Assembly: GCF_000027005.1 (NCBI RefSeq)
Contig: NC_012966.1
Location: 434,001 to 498,000 of the forward strand
Length of the DNA: 64,000 nt
Reading direction: 5' to 3'
Source: Komagataella phaffii GS115
Lineage: Eukaryota; Ascomycota; Pichiomycetes; Pichiales; Pichiaceae
Below the pieces are notes generated by a model, which saw only the letters and a list, made by a program, of their open reading frames with translations, had not been told where the DNA came from and did not search any database. Of this stretch, positions 26,849 to 36,357 are shown in pieces (within the stretch, counting starts at the first letter, position 1; each line of letters starts with the position of its first letter). The position numbers and the translations under genes are program-made.

Positions 26849-28855
26849 TTAGTGCTTACCATTGGTACGCTTTCTACGCAGCTCGGTTTGCTCCTTCTCT
26901 ACTTCTGGATCCCAGTAGATAAATTCATCTAGAGCTTTTCCTCCTGGAACCATAGGAAGGACTGGAACCTTCTTCTCCACAAATACTTCCATAAGGACAG
27001 GTTCAGAAGCTTCTAAGAACTCAGTAACCTTTCCAACTAAGTCTTCCTGTTTCTTGACACGTATACCTTTGAATCCCATAGCCTCTGCCAACTTCATGAA
27101 GTCTGGATTCGTTTGGTGTGTATGAGAATATCTGTGCTCGTAAAACAGGGATTGCCATTGGGTGACCATTCCCTGTTCTTCATTGTTCAAAACAACAACC
27201 TTAACTGGAGCGTCCGCTTGAACAGCGGAGGACATCTCCATCAAAGTCATATTGAAGGATGCGTCACCGTCAATGTCAATAACCATGGCGTCTGGCTTGG
27301 CAATTTGGGCTCCAATAGCAGCTGGAAGTCCGAAACCCATGGTTCCTAGACCACCTGAAGTGATCATAGTTCTTGGTTGGGTCCAAGTCCAGTGCTGAGC
27401 AGCCCACATTTGATGCTGACCAACACCAGTCGTCACAATAACCTCCTTGTCCTGTTTCTGACATTGTTTCGATATTTCAGCAATCAGCGTTTGGGGCTTA
27501 ATAGCAGAGCCTGGAGTCTCGAGTTGGTAGGCATAGGGATACTGTTCCTTCCATTCGTCAATTTGCTTGAACCATTCAGGTCTTTCGCTGACGGTTTCAA
27601 CCAATGGAATGAAGTTATTCAAGTTCTTGGTGACGTCTCCCTCAACAGCTACAGTGGCATCAACAACCTTGTTGATGTTCTTTGGAGAGATTTCAAAGTG
27701 GACGATACCTCCTCTGTGTTGAACAGCAGCTAATCTGGCCTGAGGAGCGAACTTAGAGATAGTGCCTGTGACTCTGTCATCAAAACGAGCTCCAAGAGCA
27801 ATGATCAAGTCAGCGTTTTGCATTGCGAGGTTAGCAACAGCTGATCCATGCATACCAAGCATATCAACAGATTTGTGATCTCTTTGGTCGAAAGCACCCA
27901 GTGCTTGTATAGTTGTGGTGACTGGGATTTGTGCCTTGTCAGCGAGTTCTCTCAGAAGACCAGGGCCATTCTCGTCGTTCAAGATACCAGCACCAACGTA
28001 CAAAATAGGTTTCTTTGCAATGTTGAGCAAGTGAGCAGCTTCTTTAATGTTTTTCATGGTGAACTCGGAGGCAACCTCCTCTGTCAGACGACTAAGAGTT
28101 TTGTTTGGTAAAGTGGATGAAATTGGAATAGGTGTTTTCAAAATGGCTGCAGTGACATCCTTTGGCAAGTCAACTAGAACAGGCCCTGGACGGCCGGAAG
28201 TGGCAATCTCAAAGGCTTCGTTGATACGTCTGGGCAATTCGGCCACGTCTTTCACCATTACATTCCACTTGGTACAGGATCTTGAGATTCCTATAACATC
28301 AGCTTCTTGGAACGCATCAGTACCAATAGCAGATGTTACGACCTGACCTGAGAATACGACAAGTGGAACACCATCAGCTAAGGCATCAGCCATTGGAGTA
28401 ATAACATTAGTAGCACCAGGGCCAGACGTAACCAAGACAACACCAGGCTTACCTGAGGCTCTGGCGTAACCTTCAGCCATATGACCAGCTCCTTGCTCGT
28501 GACGTGGCAAAACGAACTTAAAATGTGACGAGTTGTAGATGGCATCGTAGACTGGTAAGATAGCTCCACCTGGGTACCCAAACACAGTGTCCACTTTATG
28601 CCTCAGCATCATCTCGTGGAAAATTTCACCTCCTGATAGTCCGATGAATGAATCATCCATCATTTGCTTTTGGTTGCTACTTAAAGGTTCAGGGTCTGTA
28701 GATTGATTAAAGCTTGGAGCTGGTCTTGGTCTCTTAGCAGAAGCCGGGGTTGGAGCGGTGGCTACTGCAGATTTGAATCTTACTCCTTGTAAAAGCGACC
28801 GTTGGGCTCTATTTGAAAGGGCATAGCGTCTGCTTGCCGTCCTAATGGCGAACAT
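26849..28855 (-). CDS. ILV2: ILV2 acetolactate synthase catalytic subunit
   Basis: Acetohydroxyacid synthase: makes 2-acetolactate and 2-aceto-2-hydroxybutyrate, the first common step to valine, leucine and isoleucine, in mitochondria. It is 668 residues (S. cerevisiae 687). An Arg/Ser-rich leader precedes the enzyme. Three thiamine-diphosphate enzyme domains are seen: N-terminal (GYPGGAILPVYDAI, catalytic Glu in PRHEQGAGHMAEGYAR), central FAD-binding (LGMHGSAVANLAMQNADLIIALGARFDDRVTG) and C-terminal (GDASFNMTLMEMSSA, NNEEQGMVTQWQSLFY). The residue aligned with Pro192 of S. cerevisiae Ilv2 (Pro197 in Arabidopsis) reads Val: position 173 in GQVVTSAIGTD. This is the best-known sulfonylurea-resistance site; the Trp of VTQWQ is unchanged. 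Confidence 0.97.
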   Translation of the reverse strand: MFAIRTASRRYALSNRAQRSLLQGVRFKSAVATAPTPASAKRPRPAPSFNQSTDPEPLSSNQKQMMDDSFIGLSGGEIFHEMMLRHKVDTVFGYPGGAILPVYDAIYNSSHFKFVLPRHEQGAGHMAEGYARASGKPGVVLVTSGPGATNVITPMADALADGVPLVVFSGQVVTSAIGTDAFQEADVIGISRSCTKWNVMVKDVAELPRRINEAFEIATSGRPGPVLVDLPKDVTAAILKTPIPISSTLPNKTLSRLTEEVASEFTMKNIKEAAHLLNIAKKPILYVGAGILNDENGPGLLRELADKAQIPVTTTIQALGAFDQRDHKSVDMLGMHGSAVANLAMQNADLIIALGARFDDRVTGTISKFAPQARLAAVQHRGGIVHFEISPKNINKVVDATVAVEGDVTKNLNNFIPLVETVSERPEWFKQIDEWKEQYPYAYQLETPGSAIKPQTLIAEISKQCQKQDKEVIVTTGVGQHQMWAAQHWTWTQPRTMITSGGLGTMGFGLPAAIGAQIAKPDAMVIDIDGDASFNMTLMEMSSAVQADAPVKVVVLNNEEQGMVTQWQSLFYEHRYSHTHQTNPDFMKLAEAMGFKGIRVKKQEDLVGKVTEFLEASEPVLMEVFVEKKVPVLPMVPGGKALDEFIYWDPEVEKEQTELRRKRTNGKH

Positions 28856-28948
28856 TTTGACTTTTCAGTAAAATAGTGGGGACGAGGAAACAGGAGAAAA
28901 AAAAACACTGAAAAGTAGGAGTGATTTTGGGCCCTTTTTCTTTTTTGC

Positions 28949-28962
28949 TTTTTTTTTTTTTT
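28949..28962. promoter_or_regulatory. Poly(dA:dT) tract in the ILV2 promoter
   Basis: A run of 14 T on the plus strand, in a longer T/C-rich stretch (about 28935-28963), lies about 95-107 bases upstream of the ILV2 ATG. Such tracts exclude nucleosomes in yeast promoters. The whole ILV2-TRF4 gap is 254 bases; the only clear feature in it is this tract. Confidence 0.5.
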
Positions 28963-29109
28963 CACCTCTATTACTCATTGATTTTTTCTTCGATGTGGGG
29001 GGCGCGAAATAGCTAGACAGGCCATAATCCGGAAACGGGCCGAGATTGCGGATGGAAGGTTAATTCTATTCATTTACATGTTATACACGGTCAGCAGGAG
29101 AGGACACAG

Positions 29110-30915
29110 CTAAAAGCCGGCTTTATCAAGCCAATATCTGTTTTTCGAGTCACGACTGACCTTCGATTTACTCCTACTGTCAAGCTTTGCTTTGACATCA
29201 GCTTCGTCGTCCATAGCTTTGCTATTGTTATCCTTCTCAACTGTCTCCTTGTAATCATCATCCTCATGGTCATCTAGACTCATAAAAATATCAGCTCTCA
29301 CTCCGGTACTTTGAGCCTTGGGTATTTTATTTTTCTTGCCACTCTTTCGTCTTTTACGAACTGGAGGCATGACAACGTTAGTAATGTCGGAATCTGATGA
29401 TTCTACGGTAATGTCAGCATACTCCTCTTCTAAAGTAGGTCGGTCCCGTTTTCTCTTCTTTCCTTTGCCTTTATTGAGTTCTGACGGTAATGGGGGTAAG
29501 CCTCCAGTTGTGTAAATATCTTGTGGAGTCTCAGAACGAGAAACTGAAACATAAGCCTCGTTGATGATCTTATCTCGTGCATCTTCAAAATCTCTTTCTT
29601 TTCCTGTGTATCGTATAATTCCACCAAGAATACTCTGGCCTAATCTTTCCTTGTAACTGGCAGCTTGTAATTCGTAACATTTGTTGGTTAATAGTTCAAA
29701 AGCACCAATAAACGATCGTTTGATATTTCGAATATCGTAAGAGCTTCGACTTATGTTATTTGAGGGGTCATCAGGGTCTTGAATAGCCAATGCAAAGGTA
29801 TTACTTGCGCCCAAGTATGAATGCTCTTCCTTTTTCAAATAGCATACAGTTGGATTGTATGATAAGATGACATTGTCATATCCAAAATTGTATCCATACA
29901 GTTCAAAAAATTCAATGAGGAGAACTCCTAAATTGTCCAAAGGGTCAATGGAATTCGTAATTAACCTCGGATGCAGGGAGAGGAAGCTATGGACTAAACA
30001 TATGATAGAAAATCCTCCTAATCCTCCATGATGAACATTGTTCATTCTTCTTACAGCTAGAAATTGTTTCACAATTAAAACCAGTTCTCTTAATCCTGGG
30101 GTTTCTCTTAACCAGCCTTGTATTCTCTCTGCAGCTCTTAAGCCGTTCGTCTTTTCAAAAGAAACATCTATATGAATTTTCGACCTTGGTTCGATGAATT
30201 TGATGATAGGGACTTTAGCCCTTGCTATCGTTTCTATGTTTACCCCTAGGTTCTTGCTTCTGAGGAATGATGACAATTGGTACAAATATGATTTCGCACA
30301 ATACTTTCCAGAATCAGACGTTATGACCATATCAATATCCGATCCTGGTAAGTACAAGTCAGTGGCAAAGGATCCAAACACGTTGACATAGCAGTCAGGC
30401 CACAGATTTGTCGTGATTTCTTTCCTTAATCTCTTGACTGCATTATTTCTAGCTTCAATCTCTGCTATCGAGGGAGAAATGTAATTGATAAAGTCTTTTA
30501 TCTCCAAAGTTAACCAGTCACTCAGCTCTAGTTGTTTGGAATGATCCCGGTTTTTTATCCATGGGTATTGTTGTATGGGCTTATCATCTAGTGGTACACC
30601 TTCTTCATCAGCACTCTGATAAGCATCGTAGTCTGCGATTCTTCCATCTTGTTCTAAAACTTGCTCTGTATGATGATCTGATTCTTCGTCTGAGGAAAAA
30701 TCAAAACTGATAAAGTCCTTATTCTCCGTGAGTTCATTAGATTGTATCTTCTTGGGCTCGGGTGAAATTAGTTGGGTTTGAACGGAAGTTGCCTCTTCAG
30801 TCTCTTTGAGCATTATTCCTCCTTCATTTTTTATGCCATTCAAGCTTTGCGATATAGTACTGTCAGCATGATTTTTGCTTACCAAAGTGACAGCCTTTTG
30901 GGCTTCTGTGATCAT
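29110..30915 (-). CDS. TRF4: TRF4/PAP2-type non-canonical poly(A) polymerase (TRAMP complex)
   Basis: Nuclear oligo(A) polymerase that tags aberrant RNAs for exosome decay in the TRAMP complex. The ATG at 30915 gives 601 residues (S. cerevisiae Pap2/Trf4 584); a GTG at 30972 extends the frame but is not a likely start. The nucleotidyltransferase core shows FGSFATDLYLPGSDIDMV with two catalytic Asp (near residue 200) and the third Asp in SKIHIDVSFE. The PAP-associated domain includes HHGGLGGFSIICLVHSFL and DPLDNLGVLLIEFFELYG. The first ~120 residues are low-complexity/acidic, and the C-terminus is Lys/Asp-rich. TRF4 and TRF5 are duplicates in S. cerevisiae; a single gene here could be either. 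Three short upstream ATG frames lie in its 108-base leader region (see findings). Confidence 0.92.
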   Translation of the reverse strand: MITEAQKAVTLVSKNHADSTISQSLNGIKNEGGIMLKETEEATSVQTQLISPEPKKIQSNELTENKDFISFDFSSDEESDHHTEQVLEQDGRIADYDAYQSADEEGVPLDDKPIQQYPWIKNRDHSKQLELSDWLTLEIKDFINYISPSIAEIEARNNAVKRLRKEITTNLWPDCYVNVFGSFATDLYLPGSDIDMVITSDSGKYCAKSYLYQLSSFLRSKNLGVNIETIARAKVPIIKFIEPRSKIHIDVSFEKTNGLRAAERIQGWLRETPGLRELVLIVKQFLAVRRMNNVHHGGLGGFSIICLVHSFLSLHPRLITNSIDPLDNLGVLLIEFFELYGYNFGYDNVILSYNPTVCYLKKEEHSYLGASNTFALAIQDPDDPSNNISRSSYDIRNIKRSFIGAFELLTNKCYELQAASYKERLGQSILGGIIRYTGKERDFEDARDKIINEAYVSVSRSETPQDIYTTGGLPPLPSELNKGKGKKRKRDRPTLEEEYADITVESSDSDITNVVMPPVRKRRKSGKKNKIPKAQSTGVRADIFMSLDDHEDDDYKETVEKDNNSKAMDDEADVKAKLDSRSKSKVSRDSKNRYWLDKAGF

Positions 30916-31023
30916 TACAGTTGAACTACTAGTAGCTTGATATGGTGCAAGTATTTTTTTTTCCTCATACACCCTCCGCGGGTGTAAAGAGGCAATGCGA
31001 CATTTTGATTACTTTAACATTAT

Positions 31024-33189
31024 TTAATTGTGTAGGGAATAAACATTCCCAGACATAGTTCCAACAAAAGCCACAGAATTTTTCAATGCTAGCTTGTTTT
31101 CATTAGCGAGTTCAAATTCCAAAGAAACTGTTTTGGGTTGGTGAAATCCTTTGCATATAAACGTAATCGATTCGCCAATTTTTAGAGAGCTTTTTAAAAT
31201 GAACCCATCTTCAGTTTTTTGGAATAAATTAATGTTCCCAAAACTATCACTGGTAAGCAAGCACTGATCTGATAAAACAGACACCAGGGAGCAAAGTGAT
31301 AATTTATCTTCAACCGGTAATGCTTTGATAGACCCAATGTATGGTTTATCCAAATCTATGTCTTGACAGGATACTCCTAATTTGAAGTCACCTATGAGCA
31401 GCTTAGAGTCGTTGAAGAATGACAGACATGAGCTAGCAATTCCAACCACCGAAAACAAGATCTGATCCTCCAGTTCTTCGTTATAGATTTTGAGATGACT
31501 ACCAACTGCAACTAAGAAGCCCCCTCTAGTTGCAAGTTGGGATATGGTGCCTATTGGCACCCTGACTTCCTTGAGCTTCTGCAGGTCAAAGTTAAATGAT
31601 CTGATCACGCTTTGATCTGATTTATGATCGTTACTGGAAACGTAGAAATATTTGTCCACAACTATGTCTAGCATTTCTTCAGCATATGTTTTTATATGTT
31701 TTATCTGTAGTTTCTGGTCCAAGATATAGATAAACGAGTGAATTTCAGAACCAACTTCCTTCAGACCTAGTACATAAAAAGATTCACCGCGCAGCAATAT
31801 CTTTCTTATCACCCCTGGTACTGTTATTGATCTTCCATCGACTCCAAACAAATGGCTCTTGCTAATAGTGCCTTGAGCCAAAAGAACATTTCCATGCCCA
31901 TAACATAAACCAGCAGTTAAGGGACCAAGAAATCCATCAGACTCTAGGCTCAGTAGTTGAGTTATTTCATAACGGCCTATGTCAACGATTAAGGACTTAT
32001 CAGTTGTAGAACTGATGAAAAACTTTTGATCCTCAAGATGTACCATATCATTTCCTATTGTCGATTTCCCAACATGCACAAACTTCCACGATGAGATACT
32101 GTAGAAGTCCTGAGACTCAATTTCTAGTTCTAGCTGTCTTTGGGCATTCAGTAATTCCTGCTCTCTCTCAAGTTCTTCTTCAGTTTTGGGAAGTGCGTGA
32201 ATGTCAAATGAGACAAGATAATAATCTCCTGTATTCGATCCCAAGATGACTCTATGTTCGTCAATAACGTGAAACACTGTAAAAATCTGTTTCTGTGTGA
32301 TCTTTGCTCTCAAATTGGCGAGTTCCCGTGTAAGGATTTTAACTGCCGCCAGTTTATTAATACCGAAACTTGCGTTATTTTCAAACTTAAATATTGTTTT
32401 ACCAGAAGGGTATATTGAATGGATTTCCTCTCCTAGAACCATTAAACACCCATTAGGAAGTGGAATTGACAAGACTGGAGTTTCTGGTAAGGGCTGAAAT
32501 TTCCTCAGCAGTTCACAATTGAATTCACTAAATCTTGAACTGTGTTTAACTACTCGATAGTACTTGACCAAGTATTTCAAGTTTGAATCTCTGACAACCA
32601 AAGCCAGAATATTATCCGCCAAAAAATGGCAGTTCTGAATCAGTTCATCCGCTAAGTAAATGTTGCAAGGCTTCAAAAATATTCGGTTTTTTTTCAAAGT
32701 TCGATTTATTTTTCCTGCCGGAGGATTATGTTCAAGGGCTTGTTTGTAGAGTTGCTGCTTTGATGGATCCAGGTACATTATGTGGACAAAGTTGTCAATA
32801 GAAGATATAGCAATGAAATTTCCGTCTTCTGTGACAGTCATTGTACATATTTCACCTTTAAGACCTTCGAATGTCACTCTGTCCACTACAACGAAGCTAT
32901 TCTGCTGGTCCGAAAACGCAATTAACCATAACTGATTTGACTCTGTTAGGCATACCAGCCAGTGTCTTCTATCGGATGGATCATCTTTTATGACTGGGAG
33001 GCTTTTCAAACACAGTATTTTTTCATTGATTGTAATATCAAGTAAGTGGTGCAATTTGCCATCACAGTACTGTTGAACTTCCAAGCGATCGTGTCTTATG
33101 AGAACCAAAGAATTAACGTCATTTTCTATCAACGGAGCCAAATTCGAACAACTAATTCCATAAGATCTTCTTTCGATGCCCAGCTTCAT
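31024..33189 (-). CDS. Short DDB1/MMS1/CPSF-A-like beta-propeller protein
   Basis: This 721-residue protein resembles the MMS1_N/CPSF-A superfamily (DDB1, Mms1, Rse1/SF3b130, Cft1). Its first ~390 residues look like the first DDB1 propeller (LVLIRHDRLEVQQY; NGCLMVLGEEIHSIYPSG; EHRVILGSNTGDYYLVSFD). Its last ~240 look like the CPSF-A propeller (GGFLVAVGSHLKIY; SKLLIGDFKLGVSC; KNSVAFVGTMSGNVYSL). It stops where DDB1 would begin its C-terminal helical domain, and there seems to be no room for the middle propeller, so it is much shorter than the 1100-1400 residues usual in the family. Which member it replaces (Mms1 is a candidate) I cannot say. Its ATG lies 5 bases downstream of the PML1 stop. 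Confidence 0.72.
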   Translation of the reverse strand: MKLGIERRSYGISCSNLAPLIENDVNSLVLIRHDRLEVQQYCDGKLHHLLDITINEKILCLKSLPVIKDDPSDRRHWLVCLTESNQLWLIAFSDQQNSFVVVDRVTFEGLKGEICTMTVTEDGNFIAISSIDNFVHIMYLDPSKQQLYKQALEHNPPAGKINRTLKKNRIFLKPCNIYLADELIQNCHFLADNILALVVRDSNLKYLVKYYRVVKHSSRFSEFNCELLRKFQPLPETPVLSIPLPNGCLMVLGEEIHSIYPSGKTIFKFENNASFGINKLAAVKILTRELANLRAKITQKQIFTVFHVIDEHRVILGSNTGDYYLVSFDIHALPKTEEELEREQELLNAQRQLELEIESQDFYSISSWKFVHVGKSTIGNDMVHLEDQKFFISSTTDKSLIVDIGRYEITQLLSLESDGFLGPLTAGLCYGHGNVLLAQGTISKSHLFGVDGRSITVPGVIRKILLRGESFYVLGLKEVGSEIHSFIYILDQKLQIKHIKTYAEEMLDIVVDKYFYVSSNDHKSDQSVIRSFNFDLQKLKEVRVPIGTISQLATRGGFLVAVGSHLKIYNEELEDQILFSVVGIASSCLSFFNDSKLLIGDFKLGVSCQDIDLDKPYIGSIKALPVEDKLSLCSLVSVLSDQCLLTSDSFGNINLFQKTEDGFILKSSLKIGESITFICKGFHQPKTVSLEFELANENKLALKNSVAFVGTMSGNVYSLHN

Positions 33190-33194
33190 TTACC

Positions 33195-33803
33195 TTAACC
33201 TGTGATCATGAATATAAACTCAGAAGACGAGTCTCCTATGATGATGGAATCGGAATTTTTCAATTCGAGATATCTCTTGGGGGGTATTGGAATATCATTG
33301 ACATTAGTCCCAGACATAGAACCAAGATCAATAATGTATGGCTTTATTGTACCTTTCATTTTCCTGAATTGAATAACGGTGTTTACCTGACCAATGTCCA
33401 CATCTGCGAGTTTAAAATCACAGTCGTCAGTATTGCCCAAAGTGTAAAAGGAATTATTCAGAGAGATTCGTTTCCCATCAGGGTAGATGTCATTGAAGAG
33501 AAAGATGTAGTATTTATCCTTCGGAGGGGAGGTTTTTTCTGGCGGCTCGCTGTAATTCTTTTCTTTCTCTGAGCTTGACTTAGATTTCAGATCTTTGGAG
33601 TCTTGCTGGCCCAAGATTCCTGAGGGCCCGATGTTAAAAGTAGGTCTCTTTGGGCTCTGATCTCTCTTGGTATTAACGGATGAACTATCCCTATTATAGG
33701 AAGATCGTTCACGGTACATCTTGTATTCCTCATATTGACTTTCTTTTGGATCATTTCTCTGTAGTTTAGTTTTATCAGTCACTTGTTCCCTGTCTTGCCC
33801 CAT
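33195..33803 (-). CDS. PML1: PML1, FHA-domain subunit of the RES pre-mRNA retention/splicing complex
   Basis: The 202-residue protein (S. cerevisiae Pml1 204) belongs to the SNIP1/Pml1 family, which joins Bud13 and Snu17 in the RES complex on the spliceosome and limits nuclear leakage of unspliced RNA. The N-terminal half is charged and disordered; a SNIP1-like peptide (FNIGPSGILGQ ... YSEPPE) precedes the FHA domain at about residues 97-202 with SFYTLGNTDDCDF, VNTVIQFR, KPYIIDLGSMSGTNVND and PKRYLELKNSDSIIIG. The usual FHA arginine (GR) at the start of the domain reads GN here, so phosphopeptide binding may differ. It is divergent from DBP4 with a 109-base shared promoter. Confidence 0.9.
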   Translation of the reverse strand: MGQDREQVTDKTKLQRNDPKESQYEEYKMYRERSSYNRDSSSVNTKRDQSPKRPTFNIGPSGILGQQDSKDLKSKSSSEKEKNYSEPPEKTSPPKDKYYIFLFNDIYPDGKRISLNNSFYTLGNTDDCDFKLADVDIGQVNTVIQFRKMKGTIKPYIIDLGSMSGTNVNDIPIPPKRYLELKNSDSIIIGDSSSEFIFMITG

Positions 33804-33865
33804 TGTATTTTTCTCCTGTTACAATGTGATGAGCTTCTCGTTTCTTGATAGAAAAAAAAAAAATT

Positions 33866-33866
33866 N
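33866..33866. other. Ambiguous base (N) in the assembly
   Basis: A single N follows a run of 12 A and TT in the PML1/DBP4 intergenic region. It is not inside a coding sequence and looks like an unresolved base next to a homopolymer. Confidence 0.99.
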
Positions 33867-33912
33867 AGGAAACAGAAATAAAAAAATTTGTAGTCTAAAG
33901 AGAACTTACAGT

Positions 33913-36213
33913 ATGGCAAGGAATCAAAAAATCTCAACACAAGAACGAAGAAACTTGCGTGAGAAGCATCAGCAAGCTCAAAAAGACCGTCAAGAGAAGC
34001 TTGCCCAGCTTGATCCGAAAGAATACACCAAATTTACAAAGTTTTCTGAGCTTCCTCTATCCAGACAAACGCTAATAGGATTAAGAGGAGCCCACTTCAT
34101 AGAAATGACAGGGATACAGAAAGAAGCTATTCCACCAGCTCTCCAAGGGCAAGATATTTTAGGAGCTGCCAAAACGGGATCAGGCAAAACCTTGGCCTTC
34201 TTGATTCCCCTGATAGAAATGTTACTGAGAGAAGATTGGAATGAATTTGATGGTGTCGGAGCACTAATTATATCTCCCACTAGAGAGTTGGCTATGCAGA
34301 TCTATGAAGTTCTCCTAAATATTGGTAAGCATAGCAGTTTTTCATGTGGTCTAGTCATAGGGGGCAAAGACTTCAAGTATGAGTCCGAAAGAATCGGAAA
34401 GATTAATGTACTCATTGGAACACCAGGGAGATTATTGCAGCATATGGACCAATCAGCCAATTTGAATATCAACAACTTACAAATGCTAATTTTGGATGAA
34501 GCTGATAGAATCCTAGACATGGGTTTCAAGAAAACCCTGGATAGCATCATTTCCAGCATTCCTCCGCAAAGACAAACGTTATTGTTTTCGGCCACCCAAA
34601 CAAAATCGGTCCAAGATTTGGCCCGTTTATCGTTAACTAACCCGAAATACATAAACAGTTCCTCGGATCTTGATCTGGCAACTCCAGATTCCTTGGAGCA
34701 GTCCTATATCGTTGTTCCCCTCAATGAAAAAATAAACACATTATGGTCATTCATCAAAACTCACCTCAAATCGAAAATTTTGGTCTTCTTATCATCTTCC
34801 AAACAAGTGCATTTCCTCTATGAGGCATTCAGGAAATTGCAACCGGGTATATCTTTGATGAAGTTGCACGGCAGACAGAAGCAAACGGCAAGAATCGAAA
34901 CCACAGTCAAATTTTCTCACGCACAACATTGTTGTCTGTTTGCAACGGATGTGGTTGCCCGGGGTTTAGATTTCCCAGCCATTGACTGGGTTGTGCAACT
35001 TGACTGCCCGGAGGATGCTTCAACATATATTCACAGGGTTGGTAGATGTGCCAGAGCTGGAAAAGAGGGGAAATCATTGTTAATACTAACTCCTTCTGAG
35101 GAAGAAGCTTTTGTGCGGAGACTGGAAGCTAAAAACATCAAAAATATCTCCAAATTGAATGTAAGAGGTGCAAAGAAAAAGACGATTGAGCCTCAAATGC
35201 AAGCGTTATGTTTCAAATCTCCAGAATTAAAGTACTTGGGCCAGAAAGCTTTTATTGCTTATTTCAAATCAGTTTTTATACAAAAAGACAAAGAAGTATT
35301 TCAAGTTCAAAAGTTGCCGGTTGAAGAGTATGCCAAATCTCTTGGACTTCCAGGTGCTCCGAAGATCAAACTGCTGGAGAAGTCCGCCAAAGCCATGACT
35401 GAGGAGCAACTATCCAAGTTAAAAGAACGAAAGAACGCATCCAGGCAATTACTTACCCTCTCAAAACTTGATGAGAATGGAGAAGAAAAACCTGAAGACA
35501 AGAAGAAGGTTAGAACAAAATATGATAAAATGTTTGAAAGACAGAATCAAAATGTGCTTTCGGAGCACTATAGAAATTTGAATGCAGAACAGGATGATGA
35601 GGAAGAAGACTTTATCTCTGTCAAAAGGACCGATCACGACTTGACAGAGAACGTCCCTGAACTTGACAACCTTCCAACTTCTAAGAGGGCTGCTAAAAAG
35701 GCTTTGTCTAAAAAGGCTATGTCAAAGGCTGGTGCCAACCCCAAGAAATTGGTGTTTGATGACGACGGTAAAGCGCATGAAATATACGAGCTAGCAGGAG
35801 AGGAAGAGTTCCATGAACAAGGTGATGCGCTGGATCAAAAGACCAAGTTTATTCAGCAAGAGTCCACAGTTATGGCTGAAGCTGACTCTGAAGATAAGGT
35901 GGTTGCAAAGGAGAAAAAAGTCGAAAAAAAGAGAAGAAGACAAGACATTGAACGAAAAGCCAAAGAAGAGTCTGATCTGTCTGAGGAAGATGATGAAGAA
36001 GACGAAGATGAAGAAGAACTTCCAGACATTGCTAGGGACTATGACAGCGACAGTAGTGGGGACGATGAGCCAGACCGTAAGAAGACTAAAAAATGGTTCG
36101 AGAATGACAGAGGCATCAATGGAACTGATTTTAACACTAAGGTGATTGAGTTGGAGAAGCCTGATACTATTGATGACATGGAAGCTTTGGCTGAACAATT
36201 GCTTCATGGATAA
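33913..36213 (+). CDS. DBP4: DBP4 (HCA4) DEAD-box RNA helicase
   Basis: Nucleolar helicase for 18S rRNA processing (release of U14 snoRNA from pre-rRNA). The ATG at 33913 gives 766 residues (S. cerevisiae 770); the open frame runs 87 bases upstream across the N. Helicase motifs are in order: Q motif ([17 protein letters not shown]), AAKTGSGKT (I), PTRELA (Ia), TPGR (Ib), DEAD ([12 protein letters not shown]), SAT (III), HGRQKQ (IV region), [12 protein letters not shown] (V) and [11 protein letters not shown] (VI, with Cys where most helicases have Thr). A DBP4-type conserved region follows ([17 protein letters not shown]), then a long charged C-terminal tail with acidic blocks. Confidence 0.96.
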   Translation: MARNQKISTQERRNLREKHQQAQKDRQEKLAQLDPKEYTKFTKFSELPLSRQTLIGLRGAHFIEMTGIQKEAIPPALQGQDILGAAKTGSGKTLAFLIPLIEMLLREDWNEFDGVGALIISPTRELAMQIYEVLLNIGKHSSFSCGLVIGGKDFKYESERIGKINVLIGTPGRLLQHMDQSANLNINNLQMLILDEADRILDMGFKKTLDSIISSIPPQRQTLLFSATQTKSVQDLARLSLTNPKYINSSSDLDLATPDSLEQSYIVVPLNEKINTLWSFIKTHLKSKILVFLSSSKQVHFLYEAFRKLQPGISLMKLHGRQKQTARIETTVKFSHAQHCCLFATDVVARGLDFPAIDWVVQLDCPEDASTYIHRVGRCARAGKEGKSLLILTPSEEEAFVRRLEAKNIKNISKLNVRGAKKKTIEPQMQALCFKSPELKYLGQKAFIAYFKSVFIQKDKEVFQVQKLPVEEYAKSLGLPGAPKIKLLEKSAKAMTEEQLSKLKERKNASRQLLTLSKLDENGEEKPEDKKKVRTKYDKMFERQNQNVLSEHYRNLNAEQDDEEEDFISVKRTDHDLTENVPELDNLPTSKRAAKKALSKKAMSKAGANPKKLVFDDDGKAHEIYELAGEEEFHEQGDALDQKTKFIQQESTVMAEADSEDKVVAKEKKVEKKRRRQDIERKAKEESDLSEEDDEEDEDEEELPDIARDYDSDSSGDDEPDRKKTKKWFENDRGINGTDFNTKVIELEKPDTIDDMEALAEQLLHG

Positions 36214-36357
36214 ATAGACGAATCAACCATGACATCCACTCAAAAATGACTTAAATAAGATAAATATAAGACTCCAATTCAGCGATTCGCTAATGATAAC
36301 TTACCACCACTAGCATACCCCAGAAAGTAAGTAGAACCAGCTGTGTATTCTTAGGAT

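Noticed and set aside
28970..28980. A TGAGTAA stretch in the ILV2 promoter as a Gcn4 site
   Set aside because: It has one mismatch to TGASTCA; too weak.
29147..29152. A GAGTCA (Gcn4-type) motif as the ILV2 activator site
   Set aside because: It lies inside the TRF4 coding sequence, about 290 bases upstream of the ILV2 ATG, and is a single 6-base match. Not enough to call.
33826..33912. An upstream extension of DBP4
   Set aside because: It runs through a poly(A) tract and an ambiguous base, and the ATG at 33913 already gives the family length and N-terminus.
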